Notes under the pieces: model-generated
Database searches by the model: none
What the model was told of the DNA's origin: nothing
The model's input: the letters and a program-made list of their open reading frames with translations, nothing else
Position numbers and translations under genes: made by a program
Part shown: one piece after another, positions 23,781 through 32,408 of the stretch
Numbering within the stretch: the stretch's first letter is position 1
Layout of the letters: each line of letters starts with the position of its first letter
From: CAYVRJ01 sp964453645
Lineage (GTDB): Bacteria > Bacillota > Clostridia > Christensenellales > JAWKQI01
Length of the DNA: 53,198 nucleotides
Direction: 5' to 3'
NCBI GenBank assembly: GCA_964453645.1
Contig: CAYVRJ010000013.1
Coordinates: 1-53,198 of the forward strand

Positions 23781-25379
23781 ATGTACGATATTAAAAAGAC
23801 AATTCAGGAAAACAGAGCCATTTTAGGGATCGAGCTGGGTTCAACCCGGATTAAGGCAGTGCTCATTGGGGAGCACAACGAGCCCATCGCTTCGGGCGGT
23901 TTTGCATGGGAGAATAAGCTGATCGACGGAGTGTGGACCTATTCTCTGGAAGACGTCTGGCAGGGGATGCAGCAGTGTTACCAAAGTCTGGTTGCCGATG
24001 TGAAAAAGAAATATGATACGGAAATCAAATCCTTGGCGGCTATTGGCATTAGCGGCATGATGCACGGATATTTGGTGTTTGACAAAGATGGCAATCAGTT
24101 GGCTCCCTTTCGCACTTGGCGCAACACCATGACCGGTGCTGCGGCCTCTGAGCTGACAGAACTGTTTCAATACAACATTCCCCAGAGGTGGAGCATTGCA
24201 CACTTATATCAATCCATCTTAAACGGTGAAAAGCACGTGCAAGCAATTGATTACATGACCACCCTGGCGGGATACGTCCACCAAAAGCTCACGGGGGAAC
24301 GTGTGGTGGGAGTGGGAGAAGCTTCGGGTATTTTTCCCATCGACAGCAAAACCAAGAATTTTAACACCCACATGATGGGGTTGTTTGAAAACCTCATTCA
24401 AGGAAAGGGCGTGTCCATAAAATTATCCGACATTTTACCCAAGTGTGTAACGGCAGGGGAGTGTGCAGGGGTGCTCACCCCCGAGGGGGCAAAGCTGCTG
24501 GATCCCTCCGGTGTGCTCTTGCCGGGTATTCCCATGTGTCCCCCCGAGGGAGATGCGGGAACGGGTATGGTGGCCACCAACAGCATTAAGGTGCGCACGG
24601 GTAACGTATCGGCTGGCACATCGGTTTTTGCCATGTTGGTGCTGGAAAAGGAACTGTCAAAGGTGTACCCCGAGGTGGACTTGGTGACAACCCCTGCGGG
24701 AGACTTAGTGGCCATGGTGCACTGCAACAACTGCACCTCCGATTTAGACGCTTGGGCTTCGCTGTTTAGGGAATTTGCACAGGCCATGGGTATGACGGGT
24801 GTGGAAATGAGCAAGGTGTATGACACACTGTTTGAAAAGGCCCTGGAGGGGGAAACCGACTGCGGAGGGATTCTCTCATACAACTACCACTCAGGGGAAC
24901 ACATCACGGGGTTTGAAGAGGGACGGCCTCTGCTGGTGCGCAAGCCCGGCGGGTTGTTTAACTTGGCAAACTTTATGCGGGTGCACATCTTCACCACCAT
25001 TGGGGCACTAAAGCTGGGTCTGGACATATTATTTAAGAAAGAAAACGTAAAACTGGATATGCTCCTGTGCCACGGCGGACTGTTTATCACCCCCAAAGTG
25101 GGGCAGATGGTCATGGCATCTGCGGTGGGCGCACCCACCTGCGTCATGGAGACGGCGGGAGAGGGTGGTGCCTGGGGTATTGCATTGCTGGCATCGTATC
25201 GGGCGAACAAACGCTTAGATGAAACCCTGTCGGAGTATTTGGATGAAAGAATCTTCTCGAAGGAAAAGGGAATGATGATTTCTCCCGACCCGGAGATGAG
25301 TAAGAGTTTCGAACAATTTATAACACGCTATGAAAAGGGGCTTGCCATTGAGCGTTCGGCCGTTGAGAATCTGTTGTGA
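23781..25379 (+). CDS. FGGY-family carbohydrate kinase
   Basis: The 532-residue protein has the FGGY two-lobe sugar kinase fold: LGIELGSTRIKAVLIGEHNE (ATP phosphate-binding start), AAIGISGMMHGYLVFD, FRTWRNTMTGAAASEL and a C-terminal domain with RTGNVSAGTSVFAMLV and LCHGGLFITPKVGQMVMAS. The family phosphorylates pentoses, polyols or glycerol; the substrate is not clear, although the length and GMMHG are xylulokinase/ribulokinase-like. ATG 23781 has CGGAGGG about 9 nt upstream. No matching isomerase or transporter is adjacent, which is unusual for this family. The 3' end overlaps the SEC-C mini-gene. Confidence 0.85.
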   Translation: MYDIKKTIQENRAILGIELGSTRIKAVLIGEHNEPIASGGFAWENKLIDGVWTYSLEDVWQGMQQCYQSLVADVKKKYDTEIKSLAAIGISGMMHGYLVFDKDGNQLAPFRTWRNTMTGAAASELTELFQYNIPQRWSIAHLYQSILNGEKHVQAIDYMTTLAGYVHQKLTGERVVGVGEASGIFPIDSKTKNFNTHMMGLFENLIQGKGVSIKLSDILPKCVTAGECAGVLTPEGAKLLDPSGVLLPGIPMCPPEGDAGTGMVATNSIKVRTGNVSAGTSVFAMLVLEKELSKVYPEVDLVTTPAGDLVAMVHCNNCTSDLDAWASLFREFAQAMGMTGVEMSKVYDTLFEKALEGETDCGGILSYNYHSGEHITGFEEGRPLLVRKPGGLFNLANFMRVHIFTTIGALKLGLDILFKKENVKLDMLLCHGGLFITPKVGQMVMASAVGAPTCVMETAGEGGAWGIALLASYRANKRLDETLSEYLDERIFSKEKGMMISPDPEMSKSFEQFITRYEKGLAIERSAVENLL

Positions 25380-25503
25380 GACAAAGAAACGGCAAATCGA
25401 GCATATAAACTTAAGAAAAACGAGCAGAAACGATCCATGTCCCTGTGGCAGCGATAAAAAATATAAAAACTGCTGTGGTAATGTGCTGACTTTTAATACA
25501 TAA
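25330..25503 (+). CDS. small SEC-C zinc-motif protein
   Basis: A 57-codon frame overlapping the FGGY 3' end in another phase. Its C-terminal third reads RNDPCPCGSDKKYKNCCG, the SEC-C motif found at the end of SecA and in many small proteins (zinc ligands Cys37, Cys39, Cys48, Cys49). The stop codon is 5 nt before a strong terminator, which supports a real gene end. The start is uncertain: ATG 25330 has no good ribosome site, and TTG 25363 is an alternative. It may be a short metal-binding protein or the surviving end of a decayed larger SEC-C gene. Confidence 0.65.
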   Translation: MKRGLPLSVRPLRICCETKKRQIEHINLRKTSRNDPCPCGSDKKYKNCCGNVLTFNT

Positions 25504-25508
25504 TACGA

Positions 25509-25555
25509 CAACGCCCGAGGCGGAAAAACCAAGGAAACTCGGGCGTTGGATTTTT
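25509..25555 (+). terminator. strong terminator after the FGGY/SEC-C unit
   Basis: CAACGCCCGAG (25509-25519) pairs perfectly with CTCGGGCGTTG (25538-25548), then a TTTTT run. Confidence 0.9.
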
Positions 25556-25677
25556 AGATTCAATCATCAAACTTAGAAAACTGTGAAGATAATACAAACA
25601 GAAGTGAATATAATCTATTTATTTTCATGCCGTATTTGCTTATTATTTGATTAAGAGAGTGTGAGTGAGGTTTTTGG

Positions 25678-26382
25678 ATGATAACACATGCTGAATTGAC
25701 CAATCCGGGCCATAGAAAAAACAACGAAGATTTTCTGGGCCACAGGGAGAGAGAGGGAAGTTACCTGTTTGCACTGGCCGACGGGTTGGGCGGTCACGGT
25801 TATGGCGAAGTGGCCTCACAAATTGCCGTTGAAACAGCGCTGGATGCAGCGGGCACACCCCTTGGGGAGATGATGTCGCGCTGCAATCAGGCAATTCTAA
25901 AAAAGCAGCAGGAACTCAGCGTTAAAAACGATATCAAAACGACCTTGTGTTTGCTGGAAATAAAAAACAATCATGCCCGGTGGGCTCACTGCGGGGATTC
26001 CCGGGTCTATGTATTTGAAGATGGGAAATACCTTTTGCGCACGGCAGATCACAGCGTGGTGCAAATGCTGTACATGACGGGTGAGATCAAAGAAAAGGAA
26101 ATACGTTTTCACGACGATCGCAACCGGCTGCTGCGGGTGCTGGGCAGTTCCGACGAACCAAAACCCAATGTGTCCGATGAAACCGAAGTTAAAACAGGTT
26201 TGAGTTTTCTCCTGTGCTCCGATGGTTTTTGGGAGTTGATCGATGAAAAACAAATGGAAAAACTCCTCAAAAAGGCAGAAACCCCAAGGGAATGGCTGAA
26301 TGCCATGGAACAGGTGGTACAAAAGAACGGCAAAGGGAAAAACATGGATAATTATTCGGCAACCGCCGTGTTTGTGAGATAG
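25678..26382 (+). CDS. PP2C-family protein phosphatase (first of two)
   Basis: A soluble 234-residue PPM/PP2C phosphatase that would remove phosphate from Ser/Thr. All metal and catalytic motifs are visible: NPGHRKNNED at the N terminus, ADGLGGHGYGE, HCGDSRVYVFEDG, LLCSDGFWELID and the final MDN. It is the first gene of a co-directional set (9-nt gap to the VWA-FHA gene) containing three FHA proteins, which read phospho-threonine. It probably resets a phospho-signal in that set. The promoter is not clear: a TATAAT at 25609-25614 lacks a recognisable -35. Confidence 0.9.
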   Translation: MITHAELTNPGHRKNNEDFLGHREREGSYLFALADGLGGHGYGEVASQIAVETALDAAGTPLGEMMSRCNQAILKKQQELSVKNDIKTTLCLLEIKNNHARWAHCGDSRVYVFEDGKYLLRTADHSVVQMLYMTGEIKEKEIRFHDDRNRLLRVLGSSDEPKPNVSDETEVKTGLSFLLCSDGFWELIDEKQMEKLLKKAETPREWLNAMEQVVQKNGKGKNMDNYSATAVFVR

Positions 26383-26391
26383 GGGGAGGAT

Positions 26392-28116
26392 ATGTTGCGA
26401 AAGGTATTCATAGTTCTGACAGCGCTAATCCTTGCGGTTGTGCCCACCACTGTGTTTTCAGCCCAGGTGCCCGTGGTGGAGCAGGTGAGAACCTGTATGC
26501 CCCAAGTCTCTGTGTACTATTATGAGCCCGAGATACCAAACTTTGCAGTTGAAGCAAAGCTTGGGGGCGAGGACTTGGAGAGAATATCCATGGAAAGTGC
26601 CAAGGAAGAGGGGTGCAGCTATTACTTCTTGGTGGACGTCTCCACCTCCATCCGCCCCAACCAGATCCAAGCGGTGAAGGATTCTTTGAGCCAAATACCC
26701 TTTGAACCAAAGGACGATTTCACCCTCATCACCTTTGGTCTGGAAATTCAAGTGCTGCTGGACAAAGAAACGGATCGGGATCAATATTTAGAAGCTGTAT
26801 CGGGCATTCAAGCCAACGAGCGGGGAACGGTGTTCTTCGATGCAATCAACGTTGCAGCAGAGCTGGCAGGAAAACAGGATGACCCCTTGCGCAGAAATAT
26901 CGCCTTTGTATTTTCCGATTCTGTAGATGTGAATCTGGGGGGATACACCCAGGGTGAAATTGAAAAAAAAGCGGTGGAAAACAACCTGCCCATCTATGCA
27001 CTGGGCTTTAACACGGGAACAAAAGACAGGCTGGATTCCTTCGGTGCCCTTGCCCGAACCAGCGGAGGAAAGATTGTCATCGTTTCGGAAAAGACGCTGC
27101 CCCAAGAGTTTGCAAAGCTTTTGGACGAGACAAAAAATGTCCGCCTTGCAAAGTTTATGGCCAAGAGCAACCGCATCACCTCCCCCACCCAACCACTGGA
27201 GCTCACCTATTACTCGGGGGAAACCTCGGTTGGAAAGTCGACGATGAACGCCCCTACCGTTGTTTTTCTTCCCGATGCGGTGCCCCTGAAGGTTGAATCC
27301 GCAGTGCAGTTGAGCGACCGCAGCATACAGATTGTGTTTAACAAAGAGGTGCAGGGTGCCAACAACTTAAACTCCTTTAAGATTAGCGATGAGAGCGGAA
27401 CGATTTTGGGCATCGCAGCCATTGAATACGAAAACATGTGTGCAACCATCACTCTTGTGGGGGATGTGCAGACGGGAACACTCACCATTGAATATCCCGG
27501 TATAACGGACAATTCCATGGAAAAAAATACAATCCAAAGTAAAACCACCGTCGATGCAAAGGGGAAACCACCCGCACCCACGGAACAACCAAAGAGGGAA
27601 TTAATAGACGACAACATATTGGTATCGTCGGGTTTACCGCCCGCTGCGTATCTGATTATCGGCATTGTGGTTGTTCTTTGCATCATTGCCGTACTCATCG
27701 CCGTTGTGAAGAAACGGGGGGGTATCGTGGTGCACGAGGGAAAGGTGCACTTTAAAAACACAGTGACGGAAGGTGTCAAGCAGTACCACATTCAAAACAA
27801 ACAAAACAAGGTGTCCTTGCAAGTGATCTCCACCTCGGGAGATGCACAAGTGTTGGATGTGCCCATTTTGGGCAGTTTGTTCTTTGGAAGGTCCACACAG
27901 TGTGACGTATATTTTGACGATGCAGATATGTCTAGGCAGCACTTTGTCATAGAGCAGAGCGGGGAAGCCTTTGTGCTGACTAATTTGAGTGAAACCAACG
28001 GCACAATCCTCAACGGCAACGTCATCGACCAGCCGGAGGTGCTCAACGTTGGGGATCGGATTGAAGCGGGACAAAAGATTATTGTCTTTTTAGGGAGGGA
28101 TCGTGAAGCTGTTTAA
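26392..28116 (+). CDS. VWA-domain exported protein with transmembrane helix and cytoplasmic FHA domain
   Basis: A 574-residue protein with a signal peptide (cleavage near VFSA, residue 24), an extracellular VWA domain (about 75-250) with intact MIDAS residues Asp82, Ser84, Ser86, Thr146 and Asp176, an Ig-like domain (about 300-390: VQLSDRSIQIVFNKEV), a transmembrane helix (about 418-439) followed by KKR, and a cytoplasmic FHA domain (about 485-565: LFFGRSTQCDVYFDDADMSR). It looks like a receptor: adhesion or metal-dependent binding outside, phosphopeptide recognition inside. GGGGGAGG precedes the ATG. It overlaps the second PP2C gene by 14 nt. Confidence 0.88.
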   Translation: MLRKVFIVLTALILAVVPTTVFSAQVPVVEQVRTCMPQVSVYYYEPEIPNFAVEAKLGGEDLERISMESAKEEGCSYYFLVDVSTSIRPNQIQAVKDSLSQIPFEPKDDFTLITFGLEIQVLLDKETDRDQYLEAVSGIQANERGTVFFDAINVAAELAGKQDDPLRRNIAFVFSDSVDVNLGGYTQGEIEKKAVENNLPIYALGFNTGTKDRLDSFGALARTSGGKIVIVSEKTLPQEFAKLLDETKNVRLAKFMAKSNRITSPTQPLELTYYSGETSVGKSTMNAPTVVFLPDAVPLKVESAVQLSDRSIQIVFNKEVQGANNLNSFKISDESGTILGIAAIEYENMCATITLVGDVQTGTLTIEYPGITDNSMEKNTIQSKTTVDAKGKPPAPTEQPKRELIDDNILVSSGLPPAAYLIIGIVVVLCIIAVLIAVVKKRGGIVVHEGKVHFKNTVTEGVKQYHIQNKQNKVSLQVISTSGDAQVLDVPILGSLFFGRSTQCDVYFDDADMSRQHFVIEQSGEAFVLTNLSETNGTILNGNVIDQPEVLNVGDRIEAGQKIIVFLGRDREAV

Positions 28117-28966
28117 AAAGAAAGAAAAAAAGAAGATCGAAATTGTAGAGAATGAAATCAAAAGGGAAAACGTCATCACCTTCAACCGGAATATGGAAAA
28201 AACCTTGGAGATCATTCGGGACAGCAATGTCATCTTGGCCCTAGATACCCACATTGGCACCCGTGAGTATCAGCAGGATGCCCTCTACGCCTGTGTGCTG
28301 AGCAACGGCATGTACGCCGGGGTGCTGTGCGACGGCATGGGTGGTATGGAAAACGGAAAAGAGGCCAGCGAAGGGGTGGTGGAATTCGTGGTGAACCGGC
28401 TGGAGGTTATGACGGAAGAAACCAACATCCCCGAATTCCTCATGGAAACCGCGAAAAGTGCCAATGATCTGGTGGAAAAGGGTTCGGGAACCACCCTTGT
28501 GTGTGCCGTGATTGCGGGCAATAACCTCTACTGGGTGTCGGTGGGGGATTCGAGAATTTATATTATCCGAGGGGAAGAGATGGAGCAAGTCACCGTGGAT
28601 CACATCTACGAACTCAAGCTCATGCAGCGGGTGCAAAGCGGAAGCCTTTCCCTAGAGGCTGCCATGAGCGATCCCCAGCGCAACTCCCTGTTGTCCTACA
28701 TCGGGGCACCCCACTTGGAGTATGTGGATGTGAATCTAAATCCCTTTAAGCTCACCCAGGGTGATATCGTGCTCCTGTGCAGCGACGGGCTGACGAAATC
28801 CCTGTCCGACCAGGAGATCTTAAAAATTGTGAGACGGCATGGGGATAACTTGGTGGAAGCCTCTAGGGTGCTGCCCCTGAGCGCCTTTGATGCAAGCCCC
28901 AACGGCCAGGACAATACATCGGTGATATTAATGCAGTATATAAAAAATGTTAAGGAGCGTGATTAA
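28103..28966 (+). CDS. PP2C-family protein phosphatase (second)
   Basis: A 287-residue PP2C domain protein with a lysine-rich start (KKKEKKKIEI) and about 45 extra N-terminal residues before the catalytic core. Motifs are LCDGMGGMENG, SVGDSRIYIIRG, LLCSDGLTKSLSDQE and GQDNTSVIL. The first acidic motif reads REYQQDA, with Gln where the first copy has Asn-Glu. It begins at GTG 28103, inside the previous gene, with AGGGAGGG upstream, so translation is likely coupled. Two phosphatases of different build in one operon suggest different targets or locations; the basic start could bind membrane. Confidence 0.88.
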   Translation: MKLFKKKEKKKIEIVENEIKRENVITFNRNMEKTLEIIRDSNVILALDTHIGTREYQQDALYACVLSNGMYAGVLCDGMGGMENGKEASEGVVEFVVNRLEVMTEETNIPEFLMETAKSANDLVEKGSGTTLVCAVIAGNNLYWVSVGDSRIYIIRGEEMEQVTVDHIYELKLMQRVQSGSLSLEAAMSDPQRNSLLSYIGAPHLEYVDVNLNPFKLTQGDIVLLCSDGLTKSLSDQEILKIVRRHGDNLVEASRVLPLSAFDASPNGQDNTSVILMQYIKNVKERD

Positions 28967-29578
28967 ATGAAACTAGTAAAATGTTCGAACGGACACTATT
29001 ACGACGAAGAGCGGTACAACAAATGCCCCCACTGTAACGCTGAGCAGTCGAGAAACGACGGTGTGACCGTTCCTGTGATGAACGAACCCATACACGATGC
29101 TGTTACAGTAGCCATGGGCGTATCGGGGCAGGGTAAAAGCTCCCTAAAAGATGCGGTGGATGCGGCCACGACCCCCGAGCGGGGCGAAAAGACCGTGGGT
29201 TTCTTTAAAACAAAGATGGGCACCGAACCCGTGGTGGGTTGGCTGGTGTGCGTGGAAGGGGAACACTTCGGCGAGGATTTCAAACTGAAATCGGGCAGAA
29301 ACTTTATTGGCAGAGGGTCCAACATGGATGTTGCCATCGTGAAGGACAATTCCGTCTCCCGGGAAAAACATGCGGTCATCGTCTATGAGCCCAGGAACAA
29401 CATCTTCATCGCCCAACCGGGGGAATCCAAGGAACTGTGTTATTTAAACGAAAGCGTTGTCTTAAACCCCGAACAGCTCAAACAGGGGGATATGATTCTG
29501 GTGGGCAACACCAAGCTCATGTTCGTACCCTGCTGTAATGCGGCGTTCAACTGGGATATGTATAAAAAGGAAAATTAA
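28967..29578 (+). CDS. zinc-ribbon and FHA domain protein
   Basis: A 203-residue cytosolic protein. The N terminus has C6-x3-H10-x9-C20-x2-C23 (KCSNGHYYDEERYNKCPHC), a small zinc ribbon. A linker with two TV-containing repeats (DGVTVPV, DAVTVAM), possible phospho-threonine sites, leads to a C-terminal FHA domain (about 90-195: GRNFIGRGSNMDVAIV, SVSREKHAVIVYEP). The ATG directly follows the stop of the upstream phosphatase gene, with AAGGAG at 28952-28957. FHA domains bind phospho-threonine, so this is a probable adaptor or phosphatase target. Confidence 0.88.
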   Translation: MKLVKCSNGHYYDEERYNKCPHCNAEQSRNDGVTVPVMNEPIHDAVTVAMGVSGQGKSSLKDAVDAATTPERGEKTVGFFKTKMGTEPVVGWLVCVEGEHFGEDFKLKSGRNFIGRGSNMDVAIVKDNSVSREKHAVIVYEPRNNIFIAQPGESKELCYLNESVVLNPEQLKQGDMILVGNTKLMFVPCCNAAFNWDMYKKEN

Positions 29579-29603
29579 ATATTTTATTTAGGAGGAATTA
29601 TTT

Positions 29604-30557
29604 ATGGGTATGGATCTATTTGATGCAATGAACATGATGGACAGTTTGTCCGGCGGTTCCAGCTTCGGCGGCGATCTGCTGGGCGGCGGCGGTGGGCTGC
29701 TGGGCGGCGGTGGCGGCTCTTCGGGTTTCATTGGCGTGATTACCATCGTTGCGATAATCGTCTTTATCGCAGCCATCTACATGTTTAACTCCTACACCCT
29801 CATGCACATCGGCCGCAAGGCTGGTCTGCAAAACGACTGGATGGCGTTTGTGCCCTTTGCGGGAACGGTGTATTGGTTAAAAGTAGCGGATGAGCCATGG
29901 TGGAAGATGTTTATCTTCGGCGACTGGCTGGTATATTCTTGGCTGCTCAACCTCATCATCAACGCCATTAGCAACGGAGCATGGGCAACCTTTGCAGATG
30001 TTTTAGTCACCCTGTACTTGGGGGCATGTTTAGCCTATAACATCTATTTCCGCATTAAGTTCTACCGCTCCTTTGGCATTACCCCCGTTTTGGGCCTGCA
30101 AGTTGCAACTCCCGTGGGGCTTTTCGGCGTGCCTATTATCGACGCACTCATCGCCTTTACAGACAACTATCAGTATGTTGGGGCATATGCCGTTGCACCC
30201 GACCGTCCCAAAGTGGGTTCCGCACCCAAACCTGGCATTGTAAATGCGGGCATCACAGGGCTTAGCGGAATGTACGCAGGGCAGACGCTGCCCATGGCAC
30301 CGGGCGAAGAGATGATTATTGGCAGAGACAATTCCATCTGCAACCTAATCGTGGATCAAAATGCAGAAAAACTCTCCAGAAGACATTGCAGCGTAGTTTA
30401 TGACTCCACCCAAGGCGTGTACAGGGTGACGGATTATTCCACCAACGGCACATATATTGAGGGGGGCAACCGGCTCATCGCCAACATGCCCACCAGCGTC
30501 AACCGGGGCAGTGTCATTTCCCTTGGAAACCGGGAGAATCGTTTCCGATTGAACTAA
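29604..30557 (+). CDS. polytopic membrane protein with C-terminal FHA domain
   Basis: The 317-residue protein starts with a glycine/serine-rich segment (about 15-40, GGGGGLLGGGGG), then about four or five transmembrane helices (about 42-190) containing RKAGLQNDWMAFVPFAGTVYW and DEPWWKM, features of the DUF5684-like membrane family. A cytosolic FHA domain follows (about 235-317: EEMIIGRDNSICNLIV, LSRRHCSVVYD, YSTNGTYIEG). It would present phosphothreonine-binding activity at the membrane next to the VWA-FHA protein. GGAGGAATT lies before the ATG. Confidence 0.85.
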   Translation: MGMDLFDAMNMMDSLSGGSSFGGDLLGGGGGLLGGGGGSSGFIGVITIVAIIVFIAAIYMFNSYTLMHIGRKAGLQNDWMAFVPFAGTVYWLKVADEPWWKMFIFGDWLVYSWLLNLIINAISNGAWATFADVLVTLYLGACLAYNIYFRIKFYRSFGITPVLGLQVATPVGLFGVPIIDALIAFTDNYQYVGAYAVAPDRPKVGSAPKPGIVNAGITGLSGMYAGQTLPMAPGEEMIIGRDNSICNLIVDQNAEKLSRRHCSVVYDSTQGVYRVTDYSTNGTYIEGGNRLIANMPTSVNRGSVISLGNRENRFRLN

Positions 30558-30678
30558 TCAACAGCGTATAACAAGGGGAGGGTTGTGAGCAGCTCTCCCA
30601 TAAGTTATTTTTAAAACAGGATAAGTCATGCATATACTATTTAAGAAGTTTGCGTTTTGCGGTATGAGGAGAGTGAGT

Positions 30679-31554
30679 ATGAAAAAAGCATTGATCGCAG
30701 TACTGGCAATTTTAGTACTTTTAACGGGGTGTTCGTCGCTGACCAATTCTATGTTGGGCAACGGTGTGCGTTCCCGTGAAACAGCCGATGATTCATCTTC
30801 CAACAGGGAGACTAGGGACACATTCAGTGAAGGGCAAGAACAAAAATCACAAAGCGGTGGAAAAGCCCTTTCAGAGGAAGAAAAAGCCAAGCAAATGGTT
30901 CGGGACTATTTTGAAAAACTACAGGACGAGTACGGTTTGTCCGACGATCAAGTGGAAGAGTTTATGAACACGCTGGAAACAAGTTTTGGGAACATGCCGT
31001 TTAACGAGCAGTATGCCCAGTTGATCATTCAAAGCATTGAACAGAGCCTGAAACTCTACGACGGCGGTTCATATGGAGATTTGTTTGATTTCTACGGAGG
31101 CGGTTCTATGGGGGACTTGTTTAACAAAAACAAAACCCAGTCGTTCTCTCCAACCGAGGCGGAACAACCAAGATCCACCCCCAAACCAACGGCAACACCA
31201 AAGCCAACACAAAAAGTGGATGGGACCAGCGGTTATAAGGTGAGCATCGAGAAGCAGTTTGAAAATCCCCAGGAAGTGACAACCCTGTCTATTGCGAAGA
31301 CCAGTGCAAAGCCAAACGCCAAGGGTGGATATGATTGCAGTGTAACGGTTTATTCAGAGTATGCCTCAACGTTTGCCCTCTACTACACGCTCTTTAAAAA
31401 CGGGAGGAATTTTTCAGAAGATACCATCGACATGACCCTTGTGAGCGGATATACATTAGCACGGGACAGCTCCGAGACGTTTTACTTTTCAATACCTGCC
31501 AACCACTTAAAAAGTGGCGATATCTCGGTTCGAATCACCTGTATAGAAGATTGA
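30679..31554 (+). CDS. exported lipoprotein closing the FHA/PP2C locus
   Basis: A 291-residue lipoprotein: MKKALIAVLAILVLL then lipobox LTGCSS. A charged, Ser/Thr-rich linker, a helical part (about 55-130, KQMVRDYFEKLQDEYGLSDD), a Pro/Thr hinge (TPKPTATPKPT, about 170-185) and a C-terminal beta-rich domain (about 190-291) follow. I do not recognise the domains. The ATG at 30679 fits GGAG at 30668-30671; upstream frame sequence is not plausible protein. It lies 121 nt after the membrane-FHA gene and may share its transcript. Confidence 0.8.
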   Translation: MKKALIAVLAILVLLTGCSSLTNSMLGNGVRSRETADDSSSNRETRDTFSEGQEQKSQSGGKALSEEEKAKQMVRDYFEKLQDEYGLSDDQVEEFMNTLETSFGNMPFNEQYAQLIIQSIEQSLKLYDGGSYGDLFDFYGGGSMGDLFNKNKTQSFSPTEAEQPRSTPKPTATPKPTQKVDGTSGYKVSIEKQFENPQEVTTLSIAKTSAKPNAKGGYDCSVTVYSEYASTFALYYTLFKNGRNFSEDTIDMTLVSGYTLARDSSETFYFSIPANHLKSGDISVRITCIED

Positions 31555-31569
31555 TGCGTTATGAAAGAC

Positions 31570-31606
31570 AAAAATATCGTTGCAGTTATGCAGCGGTATT
31601 TTTTTG
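31570..31606 (+). terminator. terminator after the FHA/PP2C locus
   Basis: AAAAATATCGTTGC (31570-31583) pairs with GCAGCGGTATTTTT (from 31590) with two G-U pairs, and the stem runs into a T tract. Confidence 0.8.
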
Positions 31607-31624
31607 TCCGGGAGTAGATAAGCC

Positions 31625-31653
31625 TTGCACAAAATCAATATTTCATATATCAT
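31625..31653 (+). promoter_or_regulatory. promoter of the HAD phosphatase gene
   Basis: TTGCAC (31625-31630), 17 nt, TATCAT (31648-31653). Confidence 0.5.
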
Positions 31654-31689
31654 GACTTCTGTTGTGATTTTTAAATTAGGGGAATTTTT

Positions 31690-32331
31690 ATGAAGACAGA
31701 AATGATTATTTTAGATTTAGATGGTTTAATGCTGGATACCGAACGGGAGCACTATAAGGCTTTTTCCCAAGTGTGTCTGGAAATCGGCGTGGAGCCAGAC
31801 CTTGAACTGTTTAAACAAACCATAGGCCGGGGGGATATCCCCGAGGTGGAAGTGTTTCGAAGGGGATACCCCCATATCGATGCCGATAAAATGTTTGAGG
31901 GATATATGGCCTATCGCACGGAACTCTACGAAGGGGGACACATTCCCATAAAAACAGGGTTGTTTGAACTGTTCGATGAGATTGAGCGCAGAAAGATCAT
32001 GAAGATTGTGGGCACCTGCCAATTCACCCAAGTGGGGCAGCACTTGCTCATGCGCAGCGGCATTGCACCTCGGTTGGAGGGGGGCGTATTTGGCGATATG
32101 GTGAAGCTGAGTAAACCCTTCCCCGATATCTATTTAAAGTGCTGTGAGCTGTATGGAAAGAAACCCGAAAACTGTCTGGTGGTGGAGGATTCGGAAGCGG
32201 GAGTGCGGGCAGCCCATGCGGCAAATATTCCCGTGGTCATCGTACCCGATTTGATTGATCCCTGTGAAGAGGTGCTTTCCCTGTGCAAGGGCAAGTGTGA
32301 GACACTTTTGGATGTGATACAGTATTTATAA
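31690..32331 (+). CDS. HAD-superfamily phosphatase (beta-phosphoglucomutase-like)
   Basis: A 213-residue HAD hydrolase with a helical cap. Motif I is LDLDGLMLDT (nucleophile Asp9 and acid/base Asp11), motif II the Thr in VGTCQF, motif III Lys in KLSKPFPDIY and motif IV VVEDSEAGVRAA. DGLMLDTE is typical of the beta-phosphoglucomutase/phosphatase branch. The substrate is unknown. AGGGGAA precedes the ATG. It is probably transcribed alone, between a terminator and the SpoIID-like gene. Confidence 0.88.
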   Translation: MKTEMIILDLDGLMLDTEREHYKAFSQVCLEIGVEPDLELFKQTIGRGDIPEVEVFRRGYPHIDADKMFEGYMAYRTELYEGGHIPIKTGLFELFDEIERRKIMKIVGTCQFTQVGQHLLMRSGIAPRLEGGVFGDMVKLSKPFPDIYLKCCELYGKKPENCLVVEDSEAGVRAAHAANIPVVIVPDLIDPCEEVLSLCKGKCETLLDVIQYL

Positions 32332-32408
32332 TTACAGTAAAAATATTTCATGAACAAGCTTGTGATCTATGGATAAATATGATAAAATTCCAGCAGGAGG
32401 TTTCACAA

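Noticed and set aside
30584..30620. Terminator between the membrane-FHA gene and the lipoprotein gene
   Set aside because: Only a 5-bp GGGAG/CTCCC pairing with no immediate T run, so the lipoprotein gene may be co-transcribed.
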